From NCBI GenBank assembly GCA_030789695.1, contig CM061140.1, positions 84,568,422 to 84,632,421 of the forward strand: a stretch of 64,000 nucleotides of DNA, in the 5' to 3' direction. Position numbers and translations under genes: made by a program. The notes under the pieces are model-generated. The model saw only the letters and a list, made by a program, of their open reading frames with translations, made no database searches and was not told the origin of the DNA. Position 1 is the first letter of the stretch; each line of letters opens with the position of its first letter. The DNA is from Scilla litardierei (taxonomy: Eukaryota > Streptophyta > Magnoliopsida > Asparagales > Asparagaceae). Shown in pieces: positions 19,958-30,473 of the stretch.

Positions 19958-21802
19958 TGATCGCAACGGAATGCAACCCTAGAGCATGACCGAAAACTTG
20001 GTCGGCCCCAGGATATTCACCCGGAGAACGATTGTAGTCTTACCGCAAGCGCACGGCGAAGTGGCGAGTGGGTATCGAACTCAGGGAGGTGTTGTGATAG
20101 TGTCTTCTTCTAATCACCTAGCTATCGGAATGGTGAAGAATAATACGGGGTAAAGTTGTCACAATCGTTTGTATATCAAAAGAAATATCAATGAAATAAA
20201 ACGCCTAGGGATAGGGAATCCCCGCTACAAACTGTATCTCGTCATTGTGATTCGTAGGTTACACCATTGCTAGACTTGAATTTTAGGTGAACTAGTCGCA
20301 ACTGAATGTGAAACCAAGCTCACGCTCTCGCGTTATTGCCGGTCTATAGCAAACCTAGGTTAGGGACAAATCTCTTGCAAACCCTAACCTAAGCCGCTAG
20401 CATTAGGATCGACATCATCGTTCAATCGTATCTCGAGCCCACTCTCGTGCAAACTCGAGCTACGACCTAGGTTGAGATAGTTCCTACCCGTCCCATCTCT
20501 TGTAAACGGGTATGGGTATAAAATTACGATTGCAAACCCTAGCCTTGGCCCAATCTCTTGCAAACCAATTCTAGAAAAGTCCAATCATAAGTCTAAATCG
20601 GATTTCTAGGGCTTCCTATCAATTGGGATCCAATCTCTTGCAAATCCCAATTAATATGAATCCCTAGCTATCCGTAATTTATCAATCCCAACCTAACCCT
20701 AATCAATTCTAGCAACAATTTCACCAATTCATCACAATTTAGAAATATGGTTCATAGGATTCATCCCCATGCCCTAGGGCGATAAAACTACTCACAAATC
20801 ATTATGCAATTCATAAGAAATTCAATAGAAAATTCAGCACAATTCATTGCAATAGAGAAATATTCAATAAAAATAGAGTTTTTAACAAGAAAGGGGACAA
20901 ACCAATGAGATTTCAATAGCATCCAACAAGAATCTCCTTTCTAATCTCTCAAAAAGCCTTAATCTAAATCCCTAAAAAGCTATCTAAAAAGGCTGCCAAA
21001 AGTATCAAAAAGCTCTCTCTAACTAGGGCAAAAACTGGGTTTAAATACCCCTCAAAATCGCCCAGAAATTCGTGACAAAAATGCCCATGCACAGCTCAAA
21101 AATCGCAGTTTACGCTACAGGCGGGGCGGCTCACTCGGCCGAGTGACAAATGTCACTCGGCCGAGTGACAAACCCTGTAAAATTCCAGTAAGTCGGGACT
21201 TTTCTTGGGTCTGTCTTCGGGAGTGGCTCGGCCGAGTAGACTTACTCACTCGGCCGAGGGGCAATTCTTGCCCGGCCGAGTGGAAGCTCTGAAAAGCCTG
21301 TAAAATAACAGTAAGTCGGCCGTTTTCGAAGCGTCTGTTCTTGTGCCACTCGGGCGAGTAGACTTCCATGCTCGGCCAAGTGAACTATCGTCACTCGGCC
21401 GAGTGCACGCCTATTTTCTTCTGTTGATGCGTGTCTGGTCTGGTCGGCCGAGTGGTCTTCTTGCTCGGCCGAGTGTGTGGTTCACTCGGCCGAGTGAGAT
21501 GCTGCAAATGCACATTCTTCGTATTTTCGCTTCCTCGTCGCTCCTACGACGTTCTTTCTTCTCCCATTTGTCTTCCATCGCCGAATATCCCTCAAAAGAG
21601 CCTCGGGTAACACTCCGGAGTGGGTACAAATCCTCTTGATCTCAAAATCACTCTGAATCGCTCCATATCTCCTGAAATACGACAAAAACAAGAAATCGTG
21701 AAAAGCATCGCAATATTGTCGAATAATCGTGAAAAACGCGATATGAGTGATCAAAGTGGCATGCAAACATGCAGAAAAAGGGTGTAAAATACGGAGCGAC
21801 CA
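19958..21802 (-). repeat. 5' LTR of the Athila-type element
   Basis: The 1845-bp LTR begins TGATCGCAACGG and ends GGAGCGACCA directly before the TGATG target repeat. It aligns end to end with 10070-11915. Its CACTCGGCCGAGTG array is at 21132-21499, with nearly the same spacing as the other LTR. Confidence 0.92.
21132..21499. repeat. Array of CACTCGGCCGAGTG palindromes (right LTR)
   Basis: This corresponds copy for copy to 11233-11611, with a few differing bases (for example CCCGGCCGAG near 21270 and CTCGGCCAAG near 21371). Confidence 0.93.
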
Positions 21803-22276
21803 TGATGGTGGTGAAAGAGGTGGTGCAAATGAAGGAAAAGGGTGAGGGTAGAATTTTGGCCTAGTTGTGTGGGGAAGAGGGTGATCGAGAATGAGAGATT
21901 TTCTTTGATTTTTGGTTTTCCTTTTTGATTTTTTTGTTTTTCCCCCAAAATCCTCTCATCCACACGCTTGTTCAAAGATTAATACACTTGTTAGCTAAGT
22001 GTTCATGCATGATGACACCATGCTAATGTGGTGTCATGGTTATAGATTTTTGGGAATTTGTATTTGTAAAAAATAAAAATACATGTTGAAATACCATATA
22101 CAAGTATTTCATCCTAATACTCTTATTTACTAATATCAATGATGAGTTTAAAATCTTTTAAAAATTCTTGCACCAAAATATTTAAAGAAAAATAGGAGTT
22201 TACTCCCAAAATTATATGTACGTATTTACGCCAAAATACGTATAAATACGCGTACATATGGAAACGGGGTATTACA
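21803..22276 (-). mobile_element. Chromovirus-like LTR, segment 3 (terminus)
   Basis: This continues segment 2 after the TGATG duplication and ends GGAAACGGGGTATTACA, so on the minus strand the LTR starts TGTAATACCCCG. Non-coding. It abuts a Copia pol fragment at 22277 without a visible target duplication. Confidence 0.5.
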
Positions 22277-24074
22277 GAATGAGGCAATAGAAGTAGAGCT
22301 GGACTCGCTTAATAAACGCAAAGTCTTTGGGCAAATAGTCCAGACACCAGTTGGTGTCAAACCTGTGGGATACAAATGGGTATTCGTCAGAAAAAGAAAC
22401 GAAAATAATGAGATCACACGCTACAAAGCAAGGCTTGTAGCACAAGGGTTTTCCCAAAGACCGGGTATAGACTATGAAGAAACATACTCACCGGTAATGG
22501 ATACTCCTCGGTAATGGATGAAATGACTTTCCGATTTTTAATAAGCTTAACAACAAAGGAAGGTTTAGATATGCATCTAATGGATGTTGTGACTGCATAT
22601 CTCTATGACAATCTCGATAAAGAGACTTATATGAAACTTCCTGATGGCTTTTCAATGCCTGCTGAATTAAATGATAGACCTCAGGATGTCTACTATGTTA
22701 AGCTTCAAAGATTATTGTATGGTCTTAAAAAATTGGGAAGGATGTGGTACAATAGACTCAGTGAATTCCTTATACAACAAGGATTCAACATTAATAAAGT
22801 ATGCCCTTGCATCTTTATAAGAGCAAAGAGAACAGGATTCGTCATAATAGCAGTCTATGTAGACGATCTGAACCTCATTGGATCTCTTGAAGAGATTACT
22901 GATATATCTGTAAGCCTAACAAAAGAATTCGAAATGAAAGATCTAGGCAAAACCAAATTCTGCATTGGCTTACAGATTGAACATTTAAAAGACGGAATCA
23001 TGCTACATCAAACCACATATACAAAGGAACTGTTGCATAGATTTCACATGGACCAATGTCATCCACTAAGTACACATATGTTGGTACGATCTCTGGATGC
23101 ACATAAAGTCCCCTTCCGGCCACTGGAAGAGGGGGGATGTACTTGGTCCAGAAGTCACTTATCTGAGTACTATTGGAGCACTTCTATATCTGGCTAACTG
23201 CACACGTCCCGATATATCGTTCGCAGTAAATTTACTAGCCAGATAAAGTGCAGCGCCTACACATCGTCACTGGACCAAGGTTAATCACCTTCTGCACTAC
23301 CTCCAAGGGTCAACAGATTTGGGACTATTTTACAAAAATGGATTATCCTCCACACTTGTTGGTTATACTGATGAAGGTTACAGGTCTGATCTCCACAATG
23401 AAAAGTCACAGACTGGGTATGTGTTTACATATAGTGGGACAGCCATTTCCTGGAGATCCGTCAAGCAAACCATGACGGTGACCTCATCCAATCACTCAGA
23501 TATTATCGGCATACATGAAGCAAGCAGAGAATGTGTCTGACTACGCTCAAATGTACATCACATCCTGGTGACGACCGGATTGAAGACTAGTGACTTTGAA
23601 CCTACCACTATGTTCGAGGACAACATTGCTTGCATCGCTCAGTTATGAGGTGGTTACATTAAAGGCGACAGAACGAAGCATATCTCCCCAAAATTCTTCT
23701 GGATGCATGAGCTATAAAGAGATGGCGAGATCGATGTCAGACAAGTACAATCATGTGACAACCTGGCAGACGTGTTCACAAAATCTATTCCTACAGCTAC
23801 TTTTAGGAAGTTTTTACAAAAGATTGGTATGATGCGCCTAAGAGATCTGAAAGCCTGAGTGCTTGTACAGATCAGGGAGAGTTAAAGGGAGTTTGTACTC
23901 TTTTTCCTTAGTTATGGTTTTTACCACAGTGTTTTCCATAGCCAAAGGTTTTAACGAGGTAAACCCTATCACCTCAGGATCCTGAAGTATCTACCACTTG
24001 TGAGACTCATAAGACACTCAGAATCCCGAAGTATTCATGAGCAGAGTCCACACTTATGGCTGGATAAGGGGGAG
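22277..24074 (+). pseudogene. Copia pol fragment (RT and RNase H), 5'-truncated
   Basis: Plus-strand Copia reverse transcriptase. The region starts inside the RT N-terminus (K-W-V-F-V-R-K-R-N near 22377-22403). It has the D-V-V-T-A-Y-L motif near 22580-22600, the catalytic Y-V-D-D near 22857-22868, and an RNase H-like tail to about 23860. It is the same lineage as the minus-strand copy at 24780-26882. Breaks include a 17-bp tandem duplication at 22494-22527 that shifts the frame, a shift near 23135, an in-frame stop near 23244 and several more in RNase H. Gag, protease and integrase are absent on the left. It ends in a purine run (AAGGGGGAG) that serves as polypurine tract. Confidence 0.88.
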
Positions 24075-24227
24075 TGTTGTAAACAGATAATGATGGGAGT
24101 TTGTATTGTGGATTACATTTTATCCATATGATAAGATTATATATATTGTACTTCTATCCATATACGTCATTCCCTCTATTATAAATAAAGGACTGTGGTC
24201 TTCCCCTAGATTTGATGTTTCACAACA
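24075..24227 (+). repeat. Short 3' LTR of the plus-strand Copia fragment
   Basis: A 153-bp unit, TGTTGTAAAC...TTTCACAACA, lies immediately after the purine tract. It contains an AT-rich TATA-like region and an AATAAA-like signal (ATAAATAAAG near 24181). Confidence 0.75.
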
Positions 24228-24293
24228 ATGATACGGTATTTTATTTTTATGAAATCTTTTTTTATTTTTATGAAATATTGACAAAGTTCAAAT

Positions 24294-24413
24294 TGTTGTG
24301 AAGGGAAAAGTAGGGAAATAGGTGTAGGGGGTTAAGAGCCCCCCTACCCTCTTATTTATAGCTTTCAATGGTGGGCCGGATACCCAATGGGCCTCATGGG
24401 TCTATTCATAACA
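24294..24413 (-). repeat. Short 3' LTR of the minus-strand Copia element
   Basis: A 120-bp unit bounded by TGTTGTGAAG and CATAACA, next to CTTCCCCTTATCC (24414-24426), the polypurine tract on the minus strand. The terminal CTTCACAACA is shared with the plus-strand fragment's LTR end, showing relatedness. Confidence 0.75.
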
Positions 24414-24779
24414 CTTCCCCTTATCCAACCAACATTGAATAAGAGGTGGATTCTTCAGGATCCGAGTTAGGATAACTGCCTTGTTAAATAAAGAACAGTT
24501 AATCCATAACTTCCCCTGTTTTAGGGATGTGTCTATGGGTGGATACTTCAGGATCCAGAGTCAACGAGGTTGCCTCGTCAAAACCTTGACTACTGAAAAC
24601 CCTATGGAAAAAACCAGTAGCCAAGGGAAAAGAGTACAACTCTACAGTTGACTCCCCCTTATCTGACCAAGCTTCAGGCTTGCAGATTTCCTATGAATCT
24701 ATACATCAGTCTACTATGTATCTATGAGTTCATAGTCCTCTCATCCTGACCCAGTTTACATTTTCTCACTCTCCTCATC

Positions 24780-26882
24780 CCAATCCCATATACAAGTTTC
24801 TTAAAGAGACTAGTAGGCAGGGATTTGGTAAGCAAATCCGCCAAGTTATTACATGATTGGATCTTCTGTACCTTAATCTACTTTTGCTTCTGAAGGTTGT
24901 GCGTCCAGAAGAACTTGGGAGAGATATGCTTTGTCTTGTCGTCTTTGATGTAGTCGTCCTGTAGCTGGGCTATGCATGCTGCATTATCTTCATGGAGAGG
25001 AGTAGGTGCAAGTACGCCGGTCATCAGGCCGGTGGAGGTGAGAATGTGCTGGATCACAGAGCGTAGCCAGAAACTCTCCTTGCTTGCTTCATGGATCGCC
25101 AGCAGTTCTGAGTGAGTGGATGAGACGGTTGTCATGGTCTGCTTTACAGATCTCTAGGATATGGCTGTGCCGCCATATGTGAACATGTATCCGGTCTGAG
25201 ACTTCTCTGAATGATGATCTGACCTGTAACCTGCGTCAGCATAACCAACTAAACCAGTTGATGCCCCTTTCCTGTAGAATAGACCTAAGTCTATGGACCC
25301 TTGGAGGTAGCGCAGAATATGCTTAACTCCGTCCCAGTGCCGCTGTGTAGGTGCAGCACTATATCTGGCTAGTAAGTTGACTGCAAATGCTATATCAGGG
25401 CGAGTGCAGTTAGCCAGGTAAAGGAGTGCACCGATAGCACTTAGATATGGCACTTCATGGCCTAGTACTTCATCCCCCTCTTCCAGCGGCCGAAAGAGGT
25501 CTTTATGCACATCCAATGATCTGACGACCATTGGGGTGCTGAGGGGATGGCACTTATCCATCTGAAACTTTTTCAGTAAGTTTGATGTGTAAGTTGACTG
25601 ATGTAACATGATCCCATCGTTAAGATGTTCTATTTGAAGACATAAACAGAATTTTGACTTTCCGAGGTCTTGCATCTCGAATGTTTCTGTCAGGCTTCTA
25701 GAAATCTCGGCGATCTCTTCAGGAGATCCGATGAGGTTCAAGTCGTCTACATAGACGGCTATAATGACAAATCCTGTTGCCTTTGCTCTTATGAAGATGC
25801 AAGGACAGACTGGGTCATTTGTAAATCCTTGTTTAGCAAGGAAGTCGCTAAGTCTGTTATACCACATCCTTCCAGATTGTTTTAGACCATACAATGATCT
25901 TTGCAGTTTCACTGAGTAGATGTCACGTTGTCTCTCTTTTAGTGCTGCTGGCAAAGAATAACCGTCAGGCAATCTCATATAGATGTCTCGGTCTAAGTTG
26001 CCATATAGGTATGCAGTCACCACGTCCATAAGCTGCATATCTAAACCCTCTTGGGCTGTTAAGCCAATGAGGAATCGGAACGTGATCGCGTCCATGACCG
26101 GGGAGTATGTAGCTTCAAAATCCACCCCTGGACGTTGGGTAAAACACTGCGCTACAAGCCTTGCTTTGTAGCGAACGATCTCGTTTTGTTCATTTCGTTT
26201 TCTAACAAATACCCATTTGTAACCCACAGCTTTTACACCTTTTGGTGTCTGGACTATAGGTCTGAAGACCTTGCGTTTGGTGAGTGAATCCAACTCCACT
26301 CCTATTGCTGCTTTCCACTTTGGCCAATCATCTCTGCTTTGACATTTTGTCAGAGAGCGTGGTTCAATATCATCGTCGCAGTACGCGACGTTGATGGTAA
26401 TATTACACGCAAATGTGGCATCTATGGTTGTGCTCTATCTTTCCCAATACTCCCCAGTTCGTACATAGTGTATCGAAACTTCATTTTCTCCCGGTTTTTC
26501 CTCTGTTTGAGAGTTTGGGAAAGATGGGGTAGCAGGGCTTATAGTAGCATCATGTGGTGGTATTTGTTTACCATTGCCAAGGGCTCTACTCTTTCGAGGG
26601 ACTTGGTCCTTGGATCCCGGTGGTCGTCCTCTCTTTTTGAGAGGTCCAACCATTTCTGCTGCAGGCGGATTGCATCCATTTTGCGGTATGTCAATCCTAA
26701 CTGGAGTGTTAGCAGCAGGGACGTGTGATCTGACAATCTTCTGGTTGTCAGTAAATTTGTCCGGCAAGAGATGGACAGTGTTTTGGATGTGGAGAATCTT
26801 CAGGACCTCCTCCTCACACTGGCTTGTGGGCGGATCAAAGTGACATAATGTCTTTGTATCCCAAGTGATACATTCTGAAGCT
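24780..26882 (-). pseudogene. Copia RT and RNase H
   Basis: The main open frame (26299-25154) of 381 residues has K-W-V-F-V-R-K near 28-34, the M-D-V-V-T-A-Y-L-Y-G segment at 91-100 and the catalytic Y-V-D-D at 183-186. RNase H follows with a TAG near 25155, where the related copy has Trp, and another stop near 24878. Upstream (26882-26435) is the variable linker after integrase, containing a G-R-P-P-G-S AT-hook-like motif. The insertion at 26883 separates this block from integrase. The catalytic residues are kept, but the frame is closed. Confidence 0.88.
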
Positions 26883-29045
26883 TGTAAGGGACCCTGCGGG
26901 GCTACACACACACTAGAGGGGGGTGAATAGTGTAATAGCAAGCAAAGTGCTTAATTAAAAGTTACTAAAATTAAAGCACAATAAGCAGCGGAATTTAAAC
27001 AGAGTGCTCAACAACAACAATCGCAAACACAGAGATTTTACCCTGGTTCCCCAAAACTTGGGTACATCCAGCCACACCAGTATTCACTATAATCCCACAA
27101 AGAGAAGTGAATACAAATCCCACAAAGGGATACACTCCCACAAAGAGAGAGACCTCACCAAGAGGATTTTGCCCTACACAAGGACCCAACCAACCCTACA
27201 CAAGGGTCAAGACTCTCACCAAGAGAATCACTAACTCCCACTCAGAGAATTAGGGTTAGCCCTACACCAGGACACTAAACTCCCACAAAGAGAGATACTC
27301 CCACAAAGAGAGTATCCTAATCCCACAAAGAGAAATAGGGTTATGAACAAAAACAAAACGAAACAACACTTACCTATGCCTTGATATGATCTTACCAATG
27401 TGAAGAAGAAGGCAAGCAAGTGAATGACCAAGTGCTTGAGATTAGCTTTGATTGCACTTGATGATCTTTCTCTCTTCTAGGAATGAATCCTAACACTTCT
27501 CATTTGAGTGTATTAAATGAAGAGAAGAAAGATGTTCTCCAAGAAGAGGAATGAGATTGAAATCCCTTGGAGAAATTCCCTAGAGCTTAGATGCTATAGC
27601 ATAAGAATGAAGCTCTAATTAGGGAATGTGGGAGGAGTGGCTTAGAGAAGAGATTAAATGATCTTCTATGATTTTCTAACCCTTTCAAGAGTTCTAAAAG
27701 AACTAAGGCAATCCCAATATATAGGAAGCCAAGACGAGCCACTAAACACAGCCAAAAACCCAAAGGGAAGAAATCTGCAACGGCTAGATTTTGGCAGTTT
27801 ACGGCACGAACAGTCGACTGATGATCATTAGACAGTCAACTGATTAACGGCTAGAAAATATCCCAACGGCTATAATCTGAGCCAAGACAGTCGACTGTAG
27901 AAGACTACACATGCGACTGAAAAGCAGACAGTCGAATGTATATCCTTCATCAGGCGACTGCAGCAGGGATGTACAAAAAACAGAGAGCTTCACTCTTTCT
28001 CCAGATAAGCATACAGGCGACTGATGTCAATAATACAGTTGACTGTCTATTAGTCAGGCGAATGTAAAACCTTAATCAGTCGTCTGTTGTATAAGATGGA
28101 GAAAAGACAGAGAGAGATGCATATTTTGCACTTACGCCTTTCAGACGACTGAAGGCCATTTCACAGGCAACTGTAAATATACAGGCGACTGTAAAAACAT
28201 CAACAGACGACTGTAAAAACAGTAACAGGCGACTGTCTTGCAACATGGGAAAAAGCCCAGAAAATGCAAGAAGCGCACAGGCGACTGTCGACCAATTCAC
28301 AGGCGACTGTAAGTGTACAGGCGACTGTAAATTGAACATCATTCGATTGATGCGAAAATCTCAAGATGAGTCAATAGAAAAGTTGACTTGAGCTGTGCAT
28401 CACAGTCGACTGTAGAAGGCTCGACAGGCGACTGGAAATCACCCAGTCGACTGTTAAACCTTCAGCAGGCGACTGCAGGAGAGCCAGAGACTCCAATTGA
28501 GTCTTTGGGCAAGATGAACCTATTCGGTTGGATTTTATGATAATCCTAAGGCTCACTAAGATGGTGAAATGCATATGCAAGAGAGTATGACCATCTATCA
28601 AGGCATTACAATAATCCTAGACTCAAAAAGAGAAATGCAAGTAAATAAAATTACATGGATTACAAATAGCATCTCCTAGAGTCTAAGTCTTCAAGCTCAA
28701 TATACCATGATGCTCTCCATCATCTCCAAGCTTTGGCACTCCTTGATGAGCTTCCCTTCATCAAGCTCCAGCTTTGACAATGCTTCTCTAGATGTCCATC
28801 CATCATCATGCTCCAAGCTTTGGCTTCATTAGATGATCTTCATGACTTCATCCAAGCTTGAGCACACCATCACTCTTGGAGGTCTTTAAGATATCCCTTG
28901 TAATATCCTCCAAGTCTTATGCTTTTTCTCATCAACATATAATCATTAAGATAAACTGAGACTGAAACATAAGATTGATTAGCACACTAACATAATGTAT
29001 TGATCATCATCAAAACAACGTTAATCTTGAACTCAAGAACTAACA
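26883..29045 (-). mobile_element. Solo LTR of the gag-only SIRE-like family
   Basis: The 2163-bp TGTAAGGG...CTAACA unit is homologous to 3504-5591 and 7582-9657. It is flanked by AAGCT at 26878-26882 and 29046-29050 and has no internal region. It was left by recombination between the two LTRs of a former full element (established mechanism). It contains the CACAAAGAGAG motif cluster (about 27090-27340) and the GTCGACTG array (about 27812-28470). It sits in the pol linker of the host Copia. Confidence 0.93.
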
Positions 29046-30396
29046 AAGCTTCTGGCTTCTTTGTCTGTGAGCCTAGTCTTGGAAATGATGTTTCATCAAA
29101 TTCACAGTCTTCTAGACGTGCCTTGAAAACGTCTCCCGTAAGGGGTTCTAGGAATCTAATTATGGAGGGGGTGTCAAACCCAACATAAATGCCTAGGTGA
29201 CGTTGCGGACCCATCTTTGTCCTTTGTGGTGGTGCTATGGGGACGTATACTGCACAACCAAATATTCTCAAGTGTGAGACAATTGGTGGGGCTCCAAGTG
29301 CTAGTTGCATTGGAGAAGATGACTGACCTCCAGAAGGTCTTAATTTTATTAAAGATGCATCATGCAAAATTACATGACCACATGCATTCACTAGCAGCTG
29401 GGATTGAAGTAATAATGGACGAGCAATCAATTGCAGTCTCTTAATTAGAGATTCTGCTAACCCGTTTTGGGTGTGAACATGCGCTACAGGATGTTCGACT
29501 TCAATTCCATGTGCTTGGCAATAGTCTAGAAAGACTTGTGACATAAACTCCCCCGCATTGTCCAGACGAAGTTTCTTTATCTAGTAGTCGGGGAAGTGGG
29601 CCTGTAACCTGATTATTTGAGCTAAAAGCTTAGACAGTGCTAGGTTACGGGTGGACAGTAGACACACATGTGACCACTTAGTAGATGCGTCAATCATGAC
29701 CATAAAATACCTGAACGGACCACTTGATGGGTGTATAGGCCCACAAATGTCTCCGTGGATTCTTTCCAGAAAACTTAGAGATTCCAGGTCCACTTTCAGT
29801 GGAGAGGGTCTCGTAATCAGTTTACCCTTGTAACAGGGTGGACATGGGAATTTGCCTTTTTTGAAGAATCTTCAGGTTCTTCAAGTCTATACCCCTTGAG
29901 CTCTTTATGATGCGGTACATCATAACAGATCCAGGGTGTCCCAGTTTACTGTGCCAGAGTTGGAATTCTGGTGTTTGGGGGCACTGTAGGTGCTCCGCCA
30001 TTGATGTTTCTGGAGTTTGTATACTTGTTTGGTAGAGTCCCGAGGGGAGTCCCTTGAAACGTTCCACAGTGGTTTTTGAACCATTTGTAAGAGACGTTAC
30101 AAGCAAGTATTCCCTTTTATTTTCCTCGACCGTCTCTAAGTGATATCCATTTAAACGGATATCTTTAAAGCTTAGGAGGTTTTGAATGGATTTAGGGGAG
30201 TATAACGCATTCCTAAGTGTGATTTGTGTGTTACCGTGGAGCAATATGATTGCTTCCCCTGATCCTTCGATTATATTAGCCGGTCCTGAGATTGTTCTCA
30301 GTGGACCAGAGTAGCTACTTATGCTCGTGAAGTAGTCTATGTTTTGAAGGATCGAGTGCGTCGATGCACTGTCCACTAGGCAAATTAATTCCATAT
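29046..30396 (-). pseudogene. Copia protease and integrase
   Basis: The right part (30394-29822) has the protease signature L-V-D-S-A-S-T-H and then the pre-integrase segment L-W-H-S-K-L-G-H. A shift in phase near 29850 interrupts the Cys-containing end of that zinc-binding segment. The integrase core follows with G-D-I-C-G-P and M-V-M-I-D-A-S, a TAG at 29581, then L-D-N-A-G-E-F and N-G-L-A-E-S. The C-terminal part ends at the target duplication of the solo LTR and continues beyond 26882. The protein cuts the polyprotein and inserts the cDNA in intact relatives; this copy is inactive. Confidence 0.85.
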
Positions 30397-30473
30397 CTAT
30401 ATAAAGAAAGACATTTAAGCAGTAAATAATATGAAAAGAAAAGATCTACTTTCATTTAAAATGCTCAAAATAT

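Larger units (their letters stand above)
10070..21802 (-). mobile_element. Athila-type Gypsy derivative lacking RT and integrase, with accessory ORF
   Basis: This 11.7-kb element has LTRs at 10070-11915 and 19958-21802 (termini TG[A/C]TCGC...GCGA[T/C]CA) and TGATG target copies at 10065-10069 and 21803-21807. The primer site at 19934-19951 reads TGGCGCCGTTGCCGGGGA on the minus strand, the Asp-tRNA type used by Athila/Tat elements. The order on the minus strand is 5' LTR, gag (19821-18398), protease (18397-17057), a motif-array spacer, an accessory ORF (15867-13882), about 2 kb of non-coding DNA and the 3' LTR. No reverse transcriptase, RNase H or integrase is present, so it cannot be autonomous. 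By eye the LTRs differ at a few percent. Confidence 0.92.
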
